In this document: positions 25,350-34,361 of the stretch, piece by piece | How positions within the stretch are numbered: the first letter of the stretch is position 1 | Layout: each line of letters opens with the position of its first letter | Assembly (NCBI GenBank): GCA_947501685.1 | Contig: CANMWQ010000004.1 | Span: 310,001-374,000 of the forward strand | From: an uncultured Litoreibacter sp. | GTDB lineage: Bacteria; Pseudomonadota; Alphaproteobacteria; Rhodobacterales; Rhodobacteraceae | Reading direction: 5' to 3' | Length of the DNA stretch: 64,000 nucleotides | Translations under genes and position numbers: made by a program | Notes under the pieces: generated by a model | Told to the model about the DNA's origin: nothing | The model's database searches: none | What the model saw: the letters and a program-made list of their open reading frames with translations, nothing else

Positions 25350-26064
25350 GCAGACCCTGATAAGCTGGGCGGCGGCGCTGTGTCTGGGCGCCCTGCCCGT
25401 GCACGCGCAGGAGCCCGCGCCTTGCCGCTTGGGGCTCGCCATCGGGATGGATGTGTCGGGCTCGGTGGACCGGCTGGAATACCGGTTGCAGATGGACGGG
25501 CTGGCCAATGCGCTGATGAACGCGGAGGTGCAGCGGCAAGTGCTGCAAAACCCTGAGACTCCGATTTACCTGTCGGCCTTTGAATGGGCGGGGCGGAACA
25601 ACCAGCGGCTGATCCTCAACTGGACGGCCTTGGACAGCCCGCAAGCGATTGCGACGCTCGCCCGCACCCTGCGCCAAGCGCAGCGGGGGTCGGGCCCGAA
25701 TGACACCGCCATTGGAGCGGCGATGATGGCGGGTGAAGAGCTGTTCAACCGCCTGCCCGGATGCTGGCGCTACACGCTGGATCTGTCGGGCGACGGCACC
25801 AACAATAATGGCCCCGAACCGGAGGTCGCGCGGCAAAACCTGGCCGGGCGCACGATCAACGGGCTGGTGGTCGCGCTGGATCAGACCGTCGGCCGCGACG
25901 AGCGGCAGATGGAGCTGATGGCGCTGTCCGCCTATTACCGAAAACGCGTGATCCAAGGCCCCGACGCCTTCATCGAGGTCGCCTTGGGCTTCTCAGATTT
26001 TGAACGCGCGATGACCCGCAAATTGCTGCGGGAGACCGAAACGCTGATGCTTGGATCGCGCTGA
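25264..26064 (+). CDS. DUF1194 protein with a von Willebrand A-like domain (start uncertain)
   Basis: The body from residue ~55 is a vWA-type domain: LGLAIGMDVSGSVD holds the DxSxS metal site, and LDLSGDGTNNNGPEPE fits the later metal-contact loop. LISWAAALCLGALPVHAQ just before looks like a signal peptide ending in VHA, so the mature protein is periplasmic. No ATG, GTG or TTG lies close enough to give a normal signal-peptide N-terminus; the nearest ATG (25264) is inside gloA and adds 31 residues. Either that start is used, or initiation is at a rare codon such as ATT or CTG near 25342-25360. Function unknown. Confidence 0.65.
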   Translation: MSPSNFCRWATACLRKSPGPLWRIPVIGRQTLISWAAALCLGALPVHAQEPAPCRLGLAIGMDVSGSVDRLEYRLQMDGLANALMNAEVQRQVLQNPETPIYLSAFEWAGRNNQRLILNWTALDSPQAIATLARTLRQAQRGSGPNDTAIGAAMMAGEELFNRLPGCWRYTLDLSGDGTNNNGPEPEVARQNLAGRTINGLVVALDQTVGRDERQMELMALSAYYRKRVIQGPDAFIEVALGFSDFERAMTRKLLRETETLMLGSR

Positions 26065-26067
26065 CGC

Positions 26068-26412
26068 TTACCGAATAGGAAATTGACGGATGCAGCGGCG
26101 GTGGCTTTGATTGAACTTCTCAACGGATTCAATATAGCCTGTCGACTTGGTCATCTTGGTGATCGCCTTGGCCTTCTGGCGCGGCGTGCCGGTGGTGTAT
26201 TGATCGAGCAGATACAACCCGTAAGCGCGAAGCCCGTTTTGATCGTTGCGGGACAAAAACCCGTGACGGTCGCCTTCATTGGCAGCAAAAAACACCAGCT
26301 GGGCGCAGCGGATCGCTTGCGCCTCCGATCCGGAATAGACTTTAGGCGCGGCTGTGGCGACGGTTGGAATAATAAGGGTTGCCGAGATAAGGGCAGCTTT
26401 AATCAGGCTCAT
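26068..26412 (-). CDS. Small secreted hypothetical protein
   Basis: This protein has 114 residues with a clear signal peptide, MSLIKAALISATLIIPTVATA, cut before APKVY. The mature part of about 92 residues is basic and has two cysteines (IRCAQLVFF and RRCIRQFPIR) that could form a disulfide. I do not recognise the family. It converges on the DUF1194 gene with three bases between the stops. An AT-rich 139-bp region lies upstream, toward the Mth938-like gene. Confidence 0.7.
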   Translation of the reverse strand: MSLIKAALISATLIIPTVATAAPKVYSGSEAQAIRCAQLVFFAANEGDRHGFLSRNDQNGLRAYGLYLLDQYTTGTPRQKAKAITKMTKSTGYIESVEKFNQSHRRCIRQFPIR

Positions 26413-26551
26413 GAAATATCCTCGCTATGAACGAGGTGAGTTTTGGCAGTGATTCGGGCTCAAAAAGGGCCATTGCGCGGCTGCTCCGTGGAATTTAGGT
26501 GCAATCCCGCCCCCAAATCTGCGCCCAAACCTGCCCCTGGAGCAGCCCCCA

Positions 26552-26905
26552 TCAGACCGCCAGAAGTGCCGCCCCGATGCGGCGGCCCTCGCTGAGCAGA
26601 ACGTTATAGGTGCGGCACGCGGCGGGGGTGGACATATGCTCGACGCCGATGCCGGCCCCCTCAAGCTCCGCCCGCAGATCGGCAGGGATATGGGCAATCT
26701 CAGCGCCCGTGCCCACGAACAGAACGTCGATCTTGTCGGCCTGCGCCAGGATGGCCGCGCGGTCCGCATAGCCGCCCCAAGCCAGCACCGCGTCGGGAAA
26801 GATCAGCATATCGCCATGATGCACCTCGGAGGCTACACGGAAGAACCCGTCGCCATAGCTGTCGATGGGTTTGGCGGCGTCAAAGTCGATCTCGGTTATT
26901 TTCAT
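26552..26905 (-). CDS. Mth938-like domain protein (NDUFAF3 family)
   Basis: This 117-residue cytoplasmic protein has the Mth938/DUF498 fold signature: ITEIDFDAAKPIDSYGDGFFRV, VLAWGGYADRAAI, and VLFVGTGAEIAHIP. The eukaryotic member NDUFAF3 helps assemble respiratory complex I; bacterial roles are unclear. It lies four bases downstream of the permease gene on the same strand, so the two are cotranscribed. In many alphaproteobacteria this gene follows secF; here a permease and a small secreted protein gene separate them. Confidence 0.8.
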   Translation of the reverse strand: MKITEIDFDAAKPIDSYGDGFFRVASEVHHGDMLIFPDAVLAWGGYADRAAILAQADKIDVLFVGTGAEIAHIPADLRAELEGAGIGVEHMSTPAACRTYNVLLSEGRRIGAALLAV

Positions 26906-26909
26906 CAGT

Positions 26910-27653
26910 TCAGTCCCATATCGGCAGCCCGCTCAGCGCCGTGATCGCAATGATCGTGTAGGCGGCAATGCGGTAGGCTTTTTCGTAGTCCGGCCTAAAG
27001 ATAGCCGCACCTGCGACATTTGCCAGCAGATAGGGCACCGCCACAATCAACCCCATGAGAACAGGGGTCAGCGACAAGAACCCGGTCAGCGCGAAAACGA
27101 CCAGCATCATTGCATCCGCGCAGATCAAGAACAGCATCAGGTTGGCGCGGATCACCGCAGCCGGGTGGGTCGAGGCCATGTAGAGCATGATCACAGGCGG
27201 CCCGGCGAGGCCTGTGGAGCCCGCCAGAAAGCCGCCCACAGCGCCAGTGCCGAAGATCAACGGCTTGCCCAGCTCGCCGCGGTAGCGCAGCCCCAGAACC
27301 AAGGCTGCCAGCAGCACCAAGGAGATGATCGAAACGGCATAGCGATACGCCTCCGGCGCCATCATCGACAGGACCAGCACCCCGACGGGCAAGGCCAGCA
27401 ACATGCCAAAGGACAGGCGCAGCACGTCGCCCGGATGCCCGTCGCGCAACGCGCGTGGCACATTGGGCAAGGGGCCGATCACGTCCATCACCACCATGAT
27501 CGTCAGCGCCCAGATCGGCGGCACCACCGAGCTGGCCACTGGCAAGAACACCATCGCCGTGCCAAATCCCGCAAAGCCGCGCACCAGCCCGGCCAGCACG
27601 GCGCCGAAAATGACCCAAGCAAGGTCTGTTGTGAAAAGACTGCCCCACTCCAT
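26910..27653 (-). CDS. TauE/SafE (TSUP) family sulfite/anion exporter-like permease
   Basis: This membrane protein has about 247 residues and roughly eight helices. The two internal repeats each begin with the family's glycine-rich loop: AGLVRGFAGFGTAMV and VGGFLAGSTGLAGPPVI. TSUP proteins move sulfite, sulfoacetate or related organic anions. The ATG start at 27653 is preferred over a TTG at 27668. No sulfur-metabolism genes are adjacent, so the substrate is not assigned. Confidence 0.85.
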   Translation of the reverse strand: MEWGSLFTTDLAWVIFGAVLAGLVRGFAGFGTAMVFLPVASSVVPPIWALTIMVVMDVIGPLPNVPRALRDGHPGDVLRLSFGMLLALPVGVLVLSMMAPEAYRYAVSIISLVLLAALVLGLRYRGELGKPLIFGTGAVGGFLAGSTGLAGPPVIMLYMASTHPAAVIRANLMLFLICADAMMLVVFALTGFLSLTPVLMGLIVAVPYLLANVAGAAIFRPDYEKAYRIAAYTIIAITALSGLPIWD

Positions 27654-27827
27654 AGCCCTTGGTAGCAACTTGCCACCCCATGCCTAGGCCAAAAGCACCC
27701 TGTAACATTTCATCACGGAAATCACGAAAATGCACACGAAATGCACACGGATGGTTTTGTTGTGCGTTATTGCTGCGTTTCCTACAAAGGGGTCAGACAT
27801 TATTTGCCCCCTTCAAGGAATACCGAC

Positions 27828-28154
27828 ATGATGAAACTGTTCACCTCCGCCGCCCTCGGGCTTTCCGTTATCGCCAGCTTGGCGCTGGCCCCCAGCGTGG
27901 CCTCCGCCAACAACTCCCAATCCGAATTTGGGCTGAGCCCTTTGGCCAATGACAGCCAGACGCATAGCTTCGAGCAAACCAGCTTCAACGAAACCCGCTC
28001 TGACCGCCGTGACCGGATCGGCCACCGGGTGCACCCGCATGATTTCGCGCGCGGCCGCTTCCACCAGCCCCGGTTCAACAGCGCGGATCTGCACAACCGC
28101 TTTGACGGGGACCGCTCGAGACGCCTCACCACCTTGAACATCTTTCAACGCTAG
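27828..28154 (+). CDS. Small secreted hypothetical protein, His/Arg-rich
   Basis: This protein has 108 residues beginning MMKLFTSAALGLSVIASLALAPSVASA, a clean signal peptide; AAGGA lies eight bases upstream and fixes the start. The mature part of about 80 residues is rich in Asn, Ser, Arg and His (RSDRRDRIGHRVHPHDF) and looks disordered. I do not recognise a family. Upstream, AAATGCACACG occurs twice in tandem (27728-27749), which may mark a regulator site. A strong terminator follows. Confidence 0.65.
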   Translation: MMKLFTSAALGLSVIASLALAPSVASANNSQSEFGLSPLANDSQTHSFEQTSFNETRSDRRDRIGHRVHPHDFARGRFHQPRFNSADLHNRFDGDRSRRLTTLNIFQR

Positions 28155-28170
28155 GCCGCGCGCGCATGAG

Positions 28171-28201
28171 AAAAGGCCCGCCGGTTTCGGGCGGGCCTTT
28201 T
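28171..28201. terminator. Bidirectional terminator between the small secreted gene and secF
   Basis: AAAAGGCCCGCC and GGCGGGCCTTTT form a perfect 12-bp stem with a 7-base loop. A's on one side and T's on the other let it serve both convergent genes. Confidence 0.9.
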
Positions 28202-28223
28202 CTGTCACTGTCAGCGGGTTTGG

Positions 28224-29201
28224 CTAGGCGTCGACATTGCCGAACTGATTGCCGGTCTTGGTCAGGTCGGGCTTGGACCAGTCGCGCTTGACCCCCAGCC
28301 ACAGCAGGATCGCCGAGGCCACGAAGATGGAGGAATACGTCCCCACGATCACGCCCCAAATCATCGCAAAGACAAATCCGCGGATCACGTCCCCGCCGAG
28401 GATGAACAGCGCAAACAGCGCCAGCAGCGTGGTCACGGAGGTCATGAAGGTGCGCGAGAGCGTCTCGTTGATGGAGATGTTCAGCACGTCCTTGAGGTCT
28501 TTCTTTTTGTATTTGCGCAGGTTCTCGCGGACCCGGTCAAACACCACCACCGTATCATTGAGCGAGTAGCCCACGATGGTCAGAAGGGCCGCGATGATGG
28601 CCAGATCGAACTTGATTTGCAGCTCTGAGAAGACCCCCAGCGTCAGCACCACGTCATGCACAAGGGCGGCCACAGCGCCCACGGCGAACTGCCACTCGAA
28701 GCGCAGCCAGATGTAGAACAGCACCGCCGCGATGGCCAAGACCACCGCGATGGCGGCCGTCTGGATCAGCTCGCCGGAGACTTTGGGGCCAACGGATTCG
28801 ACCGATGGGAAGGGGAAGATCATATCGGGATCAATGGCCCTGAGCGCGTCTTCGACGGTTTGCACAGTGGAGCCCTCCACGGCCTCCGCGCCCTCTTGGG
28901 CCTGAATGCGGACCATCGCGACATGTTTGTCATCGGGGAAGGTCGGGTCGAACACTTCGGTGATGGAAATGTCGCCCAGGCCCGCAGGCTCCAGCGCCGC
29001 CCGGTAGGCGGCCACATCGACCGGCGTGGAGCTTTCGGTGCGGATCGTGGTGCCGCCCTGAAAGTCGATGCCGTAATTCAGCCCCTGGATCATGAAGGAG
29101 GCGAAGCCGACGAGGATCAGAAAGACCGAGATGCCGAGCCACATCTTGGCGCGGGAGAAGAAGTCGAACGAGGTGTTCTCGGGGACCAGTTTGAGCCGCA
29201 T
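28224..29201 (-). CDS. secF: Protein translocase subunit SecF
   Basis: This 325-residue inner-membrane protein has six helices. GINYGIDFQGGT-like sequence (LNYGIDFQGGTTIR) after the first helix is the SecF signature, and VGYSLNDTVVVFDRVREN is the conserved D/R motif of the RND-type proton path. It works with SecD and YajC to pull proteins through SecYEG using the proton gradient. It starts three bases after secD and ends at a strong terminator. Confidence 0.95.
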   Translation of the reverse strand: MRLKLVPENTSFDFFSRAKMWLGISVFLILVGFASFMIQGLNYGIDFQGGTTIRTESSTPVDVAAYRAALEPAGLGDISITEVFDPTFPDDKHVAMVRIQAQEGAEAVEGSTVQTVEDALRAIDPDMIFPFPSVESVGPKVSGELIQTAAIAVVLAIAAVLFYIWLRFEWQFAVGAVAALVHDVVLTLGVFSELQIKFDLAIIAALLTIVGYSLNDTVVVFDRVRENLRKYKKKDLKDVLNISINETLSRTFMTSVTTLLALFALFILGGDVIRGFVFAMIWGVIVGTYSSIFVASAILLWLGVKRDWSKPDLTKTGNQFGNVDA

Positions 29202-29204
29202 CTG

Positions 29205-30896
29205 CTATACCTCGATTGTCTTGGGACGTTTGCGGTCATACCACATGATGATGATGACCCGCGTCACGTAGATCGCCGTGAAGACCGAGGTCAGGATGCC
29301 GAGGCCCAGCGTGATCGCAAAGCCGCGCACCGGGCCGGAGCCCATGGCAAACAGGATCACGGCCGTAATGAAAGTGGTGATATTGGCGTCCAGAATGGCC
29401 GAGAGCGCCTTTTCATAGCCCAGCTCAATCGCGCGGGCGGGGCCTTTGGAGGTCTTCAGCTCCTCGCGAATGCGCTCGAAAATCAGCACATTGGCATCCA
29501 CCGCCATACCGATGGTCAACACGATCCCCGCAATGCCCGGCAGGGTCAGCGTGGCCCCGATCAGGCTGAGCAGCCCGAAGATCATGCCGACATTGATAAT
29601 AAGCGCGATATTGGCGAACAGCCCGAACGTGCCGTAGCTGAGGAACATGAAGACCAGCACCAGCACGAAGGCCACGATGCAGGCGATCTTGCCTGCATCA
29701 ATGCTGTCTTGCCCCAGCTCCGGGCCGATGGTGCGCTCTTCCAGAAAAGTCATCTCGGCAGGCAACGCCCCTGCCCTCAGCAGCACGGCCAGATTGGTCG
29801 ACTCCTCGACGCTGAAACTGCCGGAGATCTGGCCAGAGCCGCCAGTAATAGCCTCCCGAATGACGGGGGCGGAGATCACCTGCTCGTCGAGCACAATCGC
29901 GAAGGGGGAGCCCACATTCTCCGAGGTGTAAATCCCGAATTTGCGCGCGCCGCCGGGGTTGAACCGGAAGGTCACGGAGGGCTGGCCGTTTTGATCAAAG
30001 GCGGGCTGGCTGTCAGCCAGCTCTTCGCCGGTGACGACGGGGCTTTGCTCCAGCTCGTAGAATGTGCCTGCGTCCTGCGGGTCAATCGACGGGTAAATGA
30101 CGGTGCGCGGGCCCGGCGTGTCATTGGGCCCGGCGGGGCCCACAACGGGATGAAATGTCAGCTTCGCGGTGGTGCCGATCAGGTCTTTGAGCTGCTGAGC
30201 GGAGCCGATGCCCGGCACCTGAATGAGCACCCGGCGCTCGCCCTGACGCTGAATGGTCGGCTCACGGGTGCCGACCTCGTCCACGCGGCGACGGATGATC
30301 TCCAGCGATTGCTGCATCGTGCGATCATTGGTGGCCAGCTTCTCGGCGTCGGTCAGCTCGATGGTGATGATGTCGCCCGCGCCGCTGGCCTGAATATCGT
30401 TGGAGCCCACGCCTGTGAGCGAGACCACGGGCGAGGCCACGCCACGCACCAATTGCAACGCCCGCTCCATACCTGCGGGGTTCGAAATTTTGACCCGCAA
30501 CTGCCCGTCAGGCGCATTTTGGCGGCGTATGGTGCCGACCGTGTCACGCTCCCCGCGCAGCGCTTCGCGGACCTCCAGCCAGTAGCCATCCATGCGGTCG
30601 CTATACACATCCTCGACATTGACCTCGGCCAGCAAATGCGCGCCACCACGCAAATCAAGCCCGAGATTGACCAACGAGGACGGCATGAACCCCGGCCAGC
30701 CCGCCGCGTTCGCGGCCAGCTCCTCGGGGGTCATTTCGGCGACAGCGGCGTTGGGCGAGACGCCCGTTTCCGCAAAAGCCACCGCGTCGTTGTGATTTTC
30801 CACCGTTGTGTAGAAGAAATTCGGAGACGCCAGCAAAATGCCGACGGCCACGGTCAGCCAGATGCTGATCCGCTGGAAAAGCGACATGTTCATCAT
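29205..30896 (-). CDS. secD: Protein translocase subunit SecD
   Basis: This is a 563-residue inner-membrane protein. After the first helix comes LGLDLRGGAHLL, the SecD signature, then the large periplasmic domain (about 60-380), and a C-terminal six-helix bundle with GMAVDANVLIFERIREEL. Its Asp and Arg residues serve proton coupling. The yajC-secD-secF order with gaps of one and three bases is a standard operon. Confidence 0.96.
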   Translation of the reverse strand: MMNMSLFQRISIWLTVAVGILLASPNFFYTTVENHNDAVAFAETGVSPNAAVAEMTPEELAANAAGWPGFMPSSLVNLGLDLRGGAHLLAEVNVEDVYSDRMDGYWLEVREALRGERDTVGTIRRQNAPDGQLRVKISNPAGMERALQLVRGVASPVVSLTGVGSNDIQASGAGDIITIELTDAEKLATNDRTMQQSLEIIRRRVDEVGTREPTIQRQGERRVLIQVPGIGSAQQLKDLIGTTAKLTFHPVVGPAGPNDTPGPRTVIYPSIDPQDAGTFYELEQSPVVTGEELADSQPAFDQNGQPSVTFRFNPGGARKFGIYTSENVGSPFAIVLDEQVISAPVIREAITGGSGQISGSFSVEESTNLAVLLRAGALPAEMTFLEERTIGPELGQDSIDAGKIACIVAFVLVLVFMFLSYGTFGLFANIALIINVGMIFGLLSLIGATLTLPGIAGIVLTIGMAVDANVLIFERIREELKTSKGPARAIELGYEKALSAILDANITTFITAVILFAMGSGPVRGFAITLGLGILTSVFTAIYVTRVIIIMWYDRKRPKTIEV

Positions 30897-30897
30897 G

Positions 30898-31224
30898 TTA
30901 TTTGGCCGGCTCGGTTTTGTTGATCACATTGGCGATGGTGCCTTTGATGATCCGGACTTTCACGTCCTTGGCAATCTCGACCTCAACTTCGTTGCTGTCA
31001 TCGCCCATCACTTTGGAAACTTTGCCGATGATGCCGCCTTGGGTGATGATCTGGTCACCCCGGCGCACGGCCTCGACCATGGCGGCATGTTCTTTGACTT
31101 TTTTCTGCTGCGGACGGATCAGCAGGAAATACATGATCGCGAAGATCAGGATCAGAGGGACGAAGCTGGTGAAAGCCCCACCGGCTCCTCCGGCGGCCTG
31201 TGCATAGGCAGGTGAAACGAACAT
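30898..31224 (-). CDS. yajC: Preprotein translocase subunit YajC
   Basis: This 108-residue protein has one membrane helix (SFVPLILIFAIMYFLLI) followed by RPQQKKVKEHAAMV, the family signature, and a cytoplasmic domain containing VRRGDQIITQGGIIGKVSKV. It joins SecDF in the holotranslocon. It is the first gene of the operon; its promoter must lie in the ~150-bp gap to the divergent protease gene. Confidence 0.95.
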   Translation of the reverse strand: MFVSPAYAQAAGGAGGAFTSFVPLILIFAIMYFLLIRPQQKKVKEHAAMVEAVRRGDQIITQGGIIGKVSKVMGDDSNEVEVEIAKDVKVRIIKGTIANVINKTEPAK

Positions 31225-31375
31225 CTGCGGTCCTTTTGTTTTGGGGCGCTTATGCCCCTTTTGACATTGCGCCGCACCCTACGTCTCAGCCGATGTGGGT
31301 GCAACGGGTTTACGCCTAGATTTTCGCCCAATACGCTCCCTCGAAATAGGACCTCTTGAGCGAGATAAAAGACAC

Positions 31376-32116
31376 ATGCGCCAAATCACCCGCTTTTACC
31401 GCCTTTGGCTCGCCGCCGCAGCGCTTTTGGGCGCGGGGCCTAGCGGTGCGTTGGCGCAAAACTGGCCCATTTCCGAGAGCGCACGCGAGGAGTGGCAGGC
31501 CGTGGGCCGCGTCACGCTTGAAGGCAACGCGCGCTCGCTGTGCACCGGCACGCTGATTGCGCCTGACACGGTCGTGACCGCCGCCCATTGCGTGACCAAT
31601 GGCGAAACCGGCGAGCCCGTGCCCTTCTACAAGCTGAATTTCGTGGCGGGCTGGCATGACGGCGAGCATGCGGGCGGGGCCGTGGCCTCTTTTGTGCGGG
31701 TGCGGGACGGCTTCGCAGAAGGGGCCGGAGCGACGCGCCCCAAACTGGCGCAATTCGCCGCCGATCTGGCGGTGATCACCCTGAAAACGCCATTGCTGGG
31801 CGTGGTCCCCATGCCCGTCGCCGCGCAGTCGGAGCCCCAAGGGCCCGTCACTGTGCTGGGCTATCAGCAGCAGCGCCGCGAGGTGCTGACGGATTATATC
31901 GGCTGCCAGAGCACGGCGATGGACCCGGACTTTCTGGGCCTCAGCTGCGCCGTCGTGTCTGGCACCTCCGGCGGCCCGGTTTTTGAAAAAACCGCCGAAG
32001 GTTGGGCGCTGGTGGGCGTGGTGGTTGCAAATACCGGGCAAAGCGACAGCGCCATAAAGGGACTGGCGGTGCGCGTCGATCAAACCCGGCTGGCCCCGCT
32101 GTTACAGGGATCTTGA
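31376..32116 (+). CDS. Secreted trypsin-like serine protease
   Basis: The start MRQITRFYRLWLAAAALLG is chosen because it gives a signal peptide ending ALAQ. The mature protein of about 220 residues has the S1 triad: VVTAAHCV, the Asp in AADLAVITL, and GTSGGPVF. Cysteines near the His and Ser suggest disulfides, so it acts in the periplasm or outside. Roseobacters carry many such S1 proteases; the target is unknown. It is divergent from yajC. Confidence 0.85.
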   Translation: MRQITRFYRLWLAAAALLGAGPSGALAQNWPISESAREEWQAVGRVTLEGNARSLCTGTLIAPDTVVTAAHCVTNGETGEPVPFYKLNFVAGWHDGEHAGGAVASFVRVRDGFAEGAGATRPKLAQFAADLAVITLKTPLLGVVPMPVAAQSEPQGPVTVLGYQQQRREVLTDYIGCQSTAMDPDFLGLSCAVVSGTSGGPVFEKTAEGWALVGVVVANTGQSDSAIKGLAVRVDQTRLAPLLQGS

Positions 32117-32193
32117 CCCTAGCTTTTCGCGGGCCAGCCTTTTATGCAGCGCCCAACTGACACCACCCATCTGACATCCGAGGAAGCTGACCG

Positions 32194-33486
32194 ATGCTAG
32201 ACATTCGACTGATCCGCGAGACCCCCGAGGTCTTTGACGCCGCCATGACGCAGCGCAAGTCGGAGATCTCCTCTGGCGATGTGCTGGCCATTGACGCAAA
32301 ACGCCGCGCCAAGATCGCCGAGGCCGAGGCCGCCAAGGCCGAGCAAAACGCCGCCAGCAAACAGGTGGGTGCTGCCAAAGCCTCCGGCGACGAGGCCGAA
32401 TTTGAACGCCTGCGCGCGCTTGTGGGCGAAAAGAAGGAGGCCGTGGCGCGGCTGAACGACGAGGCCAAAGCCTGCGACGCCGAGCTGAGCGCGCTGCTGA
32501 TGGCGCTGCCCAACATCCCCTTTGACGACGTCCCCGAAGGCGAGGACGAGGAGAACAATGTCGAGGTCAACCGCTGGGGCACCCCGCGCAATTTCGCCTT
32601 TGACGCGCGCGAGCATTACGAGCTGGACGGCGTGGTGCCCGGCATGGATTTCGAGCTGGGCGCGAAACTGTCCGGCGCGCGTTTCGTGGTGCTGTCAGGG
32701 GCCGTGGCCCGCATCCACCGCGCGCTGGCGCAGTTCATGCTCGACACCCATACGGACCAGAACGGCCTGACGGAGACCTGGACCCCGGTGCTGGTCAACG
32801 AGGCGATGATGTATGGCACCGGGCAATTGCCGAAATTCGGCGAGGACAGCTACAAGACCACCGAAGGCATGTGGCTGATCCCCACCTCCGAGGTGACGCT
32901 GACCAATATCGTTAACGGCGCCACGATTGAGGAAAGCTACCTGCCGCGCCGCTATTGCGCCCATTCGCAATGTTTCCGCTCGGAAGCAGGCAGCGCCGGG
33001 CGCGACACCGCAGGCATGCTGCGCCAGCACCAGTTTGAAAAGGTGGAGATGGTCTCGATCACCCATCCCGATCACAGCCGCGCCGAGCTGGACCGCATGA
33101 CCCGCTGCGCCGAAGGCATTCTGGAGGCGCTGCTCCTGCCCTACCGCACCGTGGTTTTGTGCACCGGCGACATGGGCTTTGGCGCGCAGCGCACCCATGA
33201 CATCGAGGTCTGGCTGCCGGGGCAAGGCAAATATCGCGAGATCAGCTCGGTCTCCGTCTGCGGCGATTTTCAGGCCAGGCGCATGAATGCGCGGTTCAAA
33301 CCTGCGGGCGGCGGCAAGCCGGAGTTTGTGCACACGCTGAACGGCTCTGGTCTGGCCGTCGGGCGCTGCCTGATCGCGGTGCTGGAGAACGGCCAACAGG
33401 CGGATGGCTCTGTGGAGCTGCCGGTGGCCTTGCATCCCTATCTGGGCGGGAAGTCGGTGCTGACCCCGTTTGGGACGCTGGTTTGA
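32194..33486 (+). CDS. serS: Seryl-tRNA synthetase
   Basis: This 430-residue class II synthetase begins [15 protein letters not shown]. An N-terminal antiparallel coiled-coil arm (about 25-105, rich in Ala, Glu and Lys) binds the long arm of tRNA-Ser. The core contains [18 protein letters not shown] as motif 2 and [18 protein letters not shown] as motif 3. The product serves translation and selenocysteine-type charging where present. An AGGAAGC site lies shortly before the ATG. Confidence 0.97.
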   Translation: MLDIRLIRETPEVFDAAMTQRKSEISSGDVLAIDAKRRAKIAEAEAAKAEQNAASKQVGAAKASGDEAEFERLRALVGEKKEAVARLNDEAKACDAELSALLMALPNIPFDDVPEGEDEENNVEVNRWGTPRNFAFDAREHYELDGVVPGMDFELGAKLSGARFVVLSGAVARIHRALAQFMLDTHTDQNGLTETWTPVLVNEAMMYGTGQLPKFGEDSYKTTEGMWLIPTSEVTLTNIVNGATIEESYLPRRYCAHSQCFRSEAGSAGRDTAGMLRQHQFEKVEMVSITHPDHSRAELDRMTRCAEGILEALLLPYRTVVLCTGDMGFGAQRTHDIEVWLPGQGKYREISSVSVCGDFQARRMNARFKPAGGGKPEFVHTLNGSGLAVGRCLIAVLENGQQADGSVELPVALHPYLGGKSVLTPFGTLV

Positions 33487-33519
33487 TTTTGTGTCGACGC
33501 GGCTGTGCCGCGCCGATAC

Positions 33520-33565
33520 GCGGGGGCTCTGCCCCCGCACCCCCGGAGTATTTTGAACCAAATGG
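33520..33565. repeat. Hairpin plus dispersed gene-end motif
   Basis: GCGGGGGC-TCT-GCCCCCGC forms an 8-bp hairpin and is followed by CCCCGGAGTATTTTGAACC then AAATGG. Versions of this gene-end motif occur near 37085, 40935, 42975 and 56030, always between genes. It may act as a terminator for serS; there is no proper T-run. Confidence 0.6.
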
Positions 33566-33596
33566 AAACTAAATCGCGCAAGGGTCGTTGTCTGGG

Positions 33597-34301
33597 ATGA
33601 AATTGAAACCGATCCTTGTGTTGCTCGCCGCGCTAGCTTTTGCAGTGTCGCCGTTTTTGAACCCCGAATTTGGCGGGTTTGATCCCGACCGCTATCCGAT
33701 CCCGCAGAACAATCCGCCGGTGCAGCCAGCGGGCTGCGCGTTTGCGATCTGGGGCGTGATCTATCTTTGGCTGCTGGTCCACGCGGCGCTGGGTGTCTGG
33801 ACATATGCGGATGACCCGATCTGGGACCGCACCCGCTGGCCGCTGCTGGTCAGCCTCGGCGTGGGCATGTTCTGGCTGCCGGTGGCGCTGGTCTCGCCCA
33901 TTTGGGCGACGGTGATGATCTGGGTCATGCTGGCAGGCGCGGTTGCCGCCATGATCGCGGCCCGCAAAGGCGCGCCGAAATGGGCGCTGCAACTGCCGTT
34001 GGGGCTCTATGCGGGCTGGCTGAGTGCGGCGTCCTTTGTCTCCATCGGGTTGCTGGGGGCGGGCTACGGGATCGCCATGGCGGAGACCGGCTGGGCGGTG
34101 CTGGCCTTGGCGCTCGCGCTGGTCTTTGCAGCCGTCATTCAGCGCATGGGCCACGGGGTCTGGAGCTACGGGTTGGCCGTGGCGTGGGGCTTTGCAGCCA
34201 TTGCGGTGGCCAATCTGGGGAGCGTCCCATTGGTGGCGGTGCTGGCCGCCCTTGCGGCGCTTTTGATGCTGGGACTCGCGGCGCGCGAGATACGGCGCTG
34301 A
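33597..34301 (+). CDS. TspO/MBR-like multi-pass membrane protein
   Basis: This protein has 234 residues (237 if the TTG at 33588 is used) and about seven membrane helices. The stretch VQPAGCAFAIWGVIYLWLL resembles the opening of long TspO/MBR-type tryptophan-rich sensory proteins, and many Trp residues lie in helices (GMFWLPVALVSPIW, WALQLPLGLYAGWL). Typical TspO has five helices, so this would belong to the longer, poorly studied branch. Function is unknown; porphyrin or lipid binding is possible by family. Confidence 0.5.
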   Translation: MKLKPILVLLAALAFAVSPFLNPEFGGFDPDRYPIPQNNPPVQPAGCAFAIWGVIYLWLLVHAALGVWTYADDPIWDRTRWPLLVSLGVGMFWLPVALVSPIWATVMIWVMLAGAVAAMIAARKGAPKWALQLPLGLYAGWLSAASFVSIGLLGAGYGIAMAETGWAVLALALALVFAAVIQRMGHGVWSYGLAVAWGFAAIAVANLGSVPLVAVLAALAALLMLGLAAREIRR

Positions 34302-34361
34302 CTTTACCCTTACGTCCTCCTGCTTTAGGCGTAGGGCAAAGGACATAAAGGCAGGGGCCCC

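Noticed and set aside
28656-30923. 755-codon plus-strand ORF
   Set aside because: It is the antisense of secF and secD; composition is Arg/His/Gln-rich as in GC-rich shadow frames.
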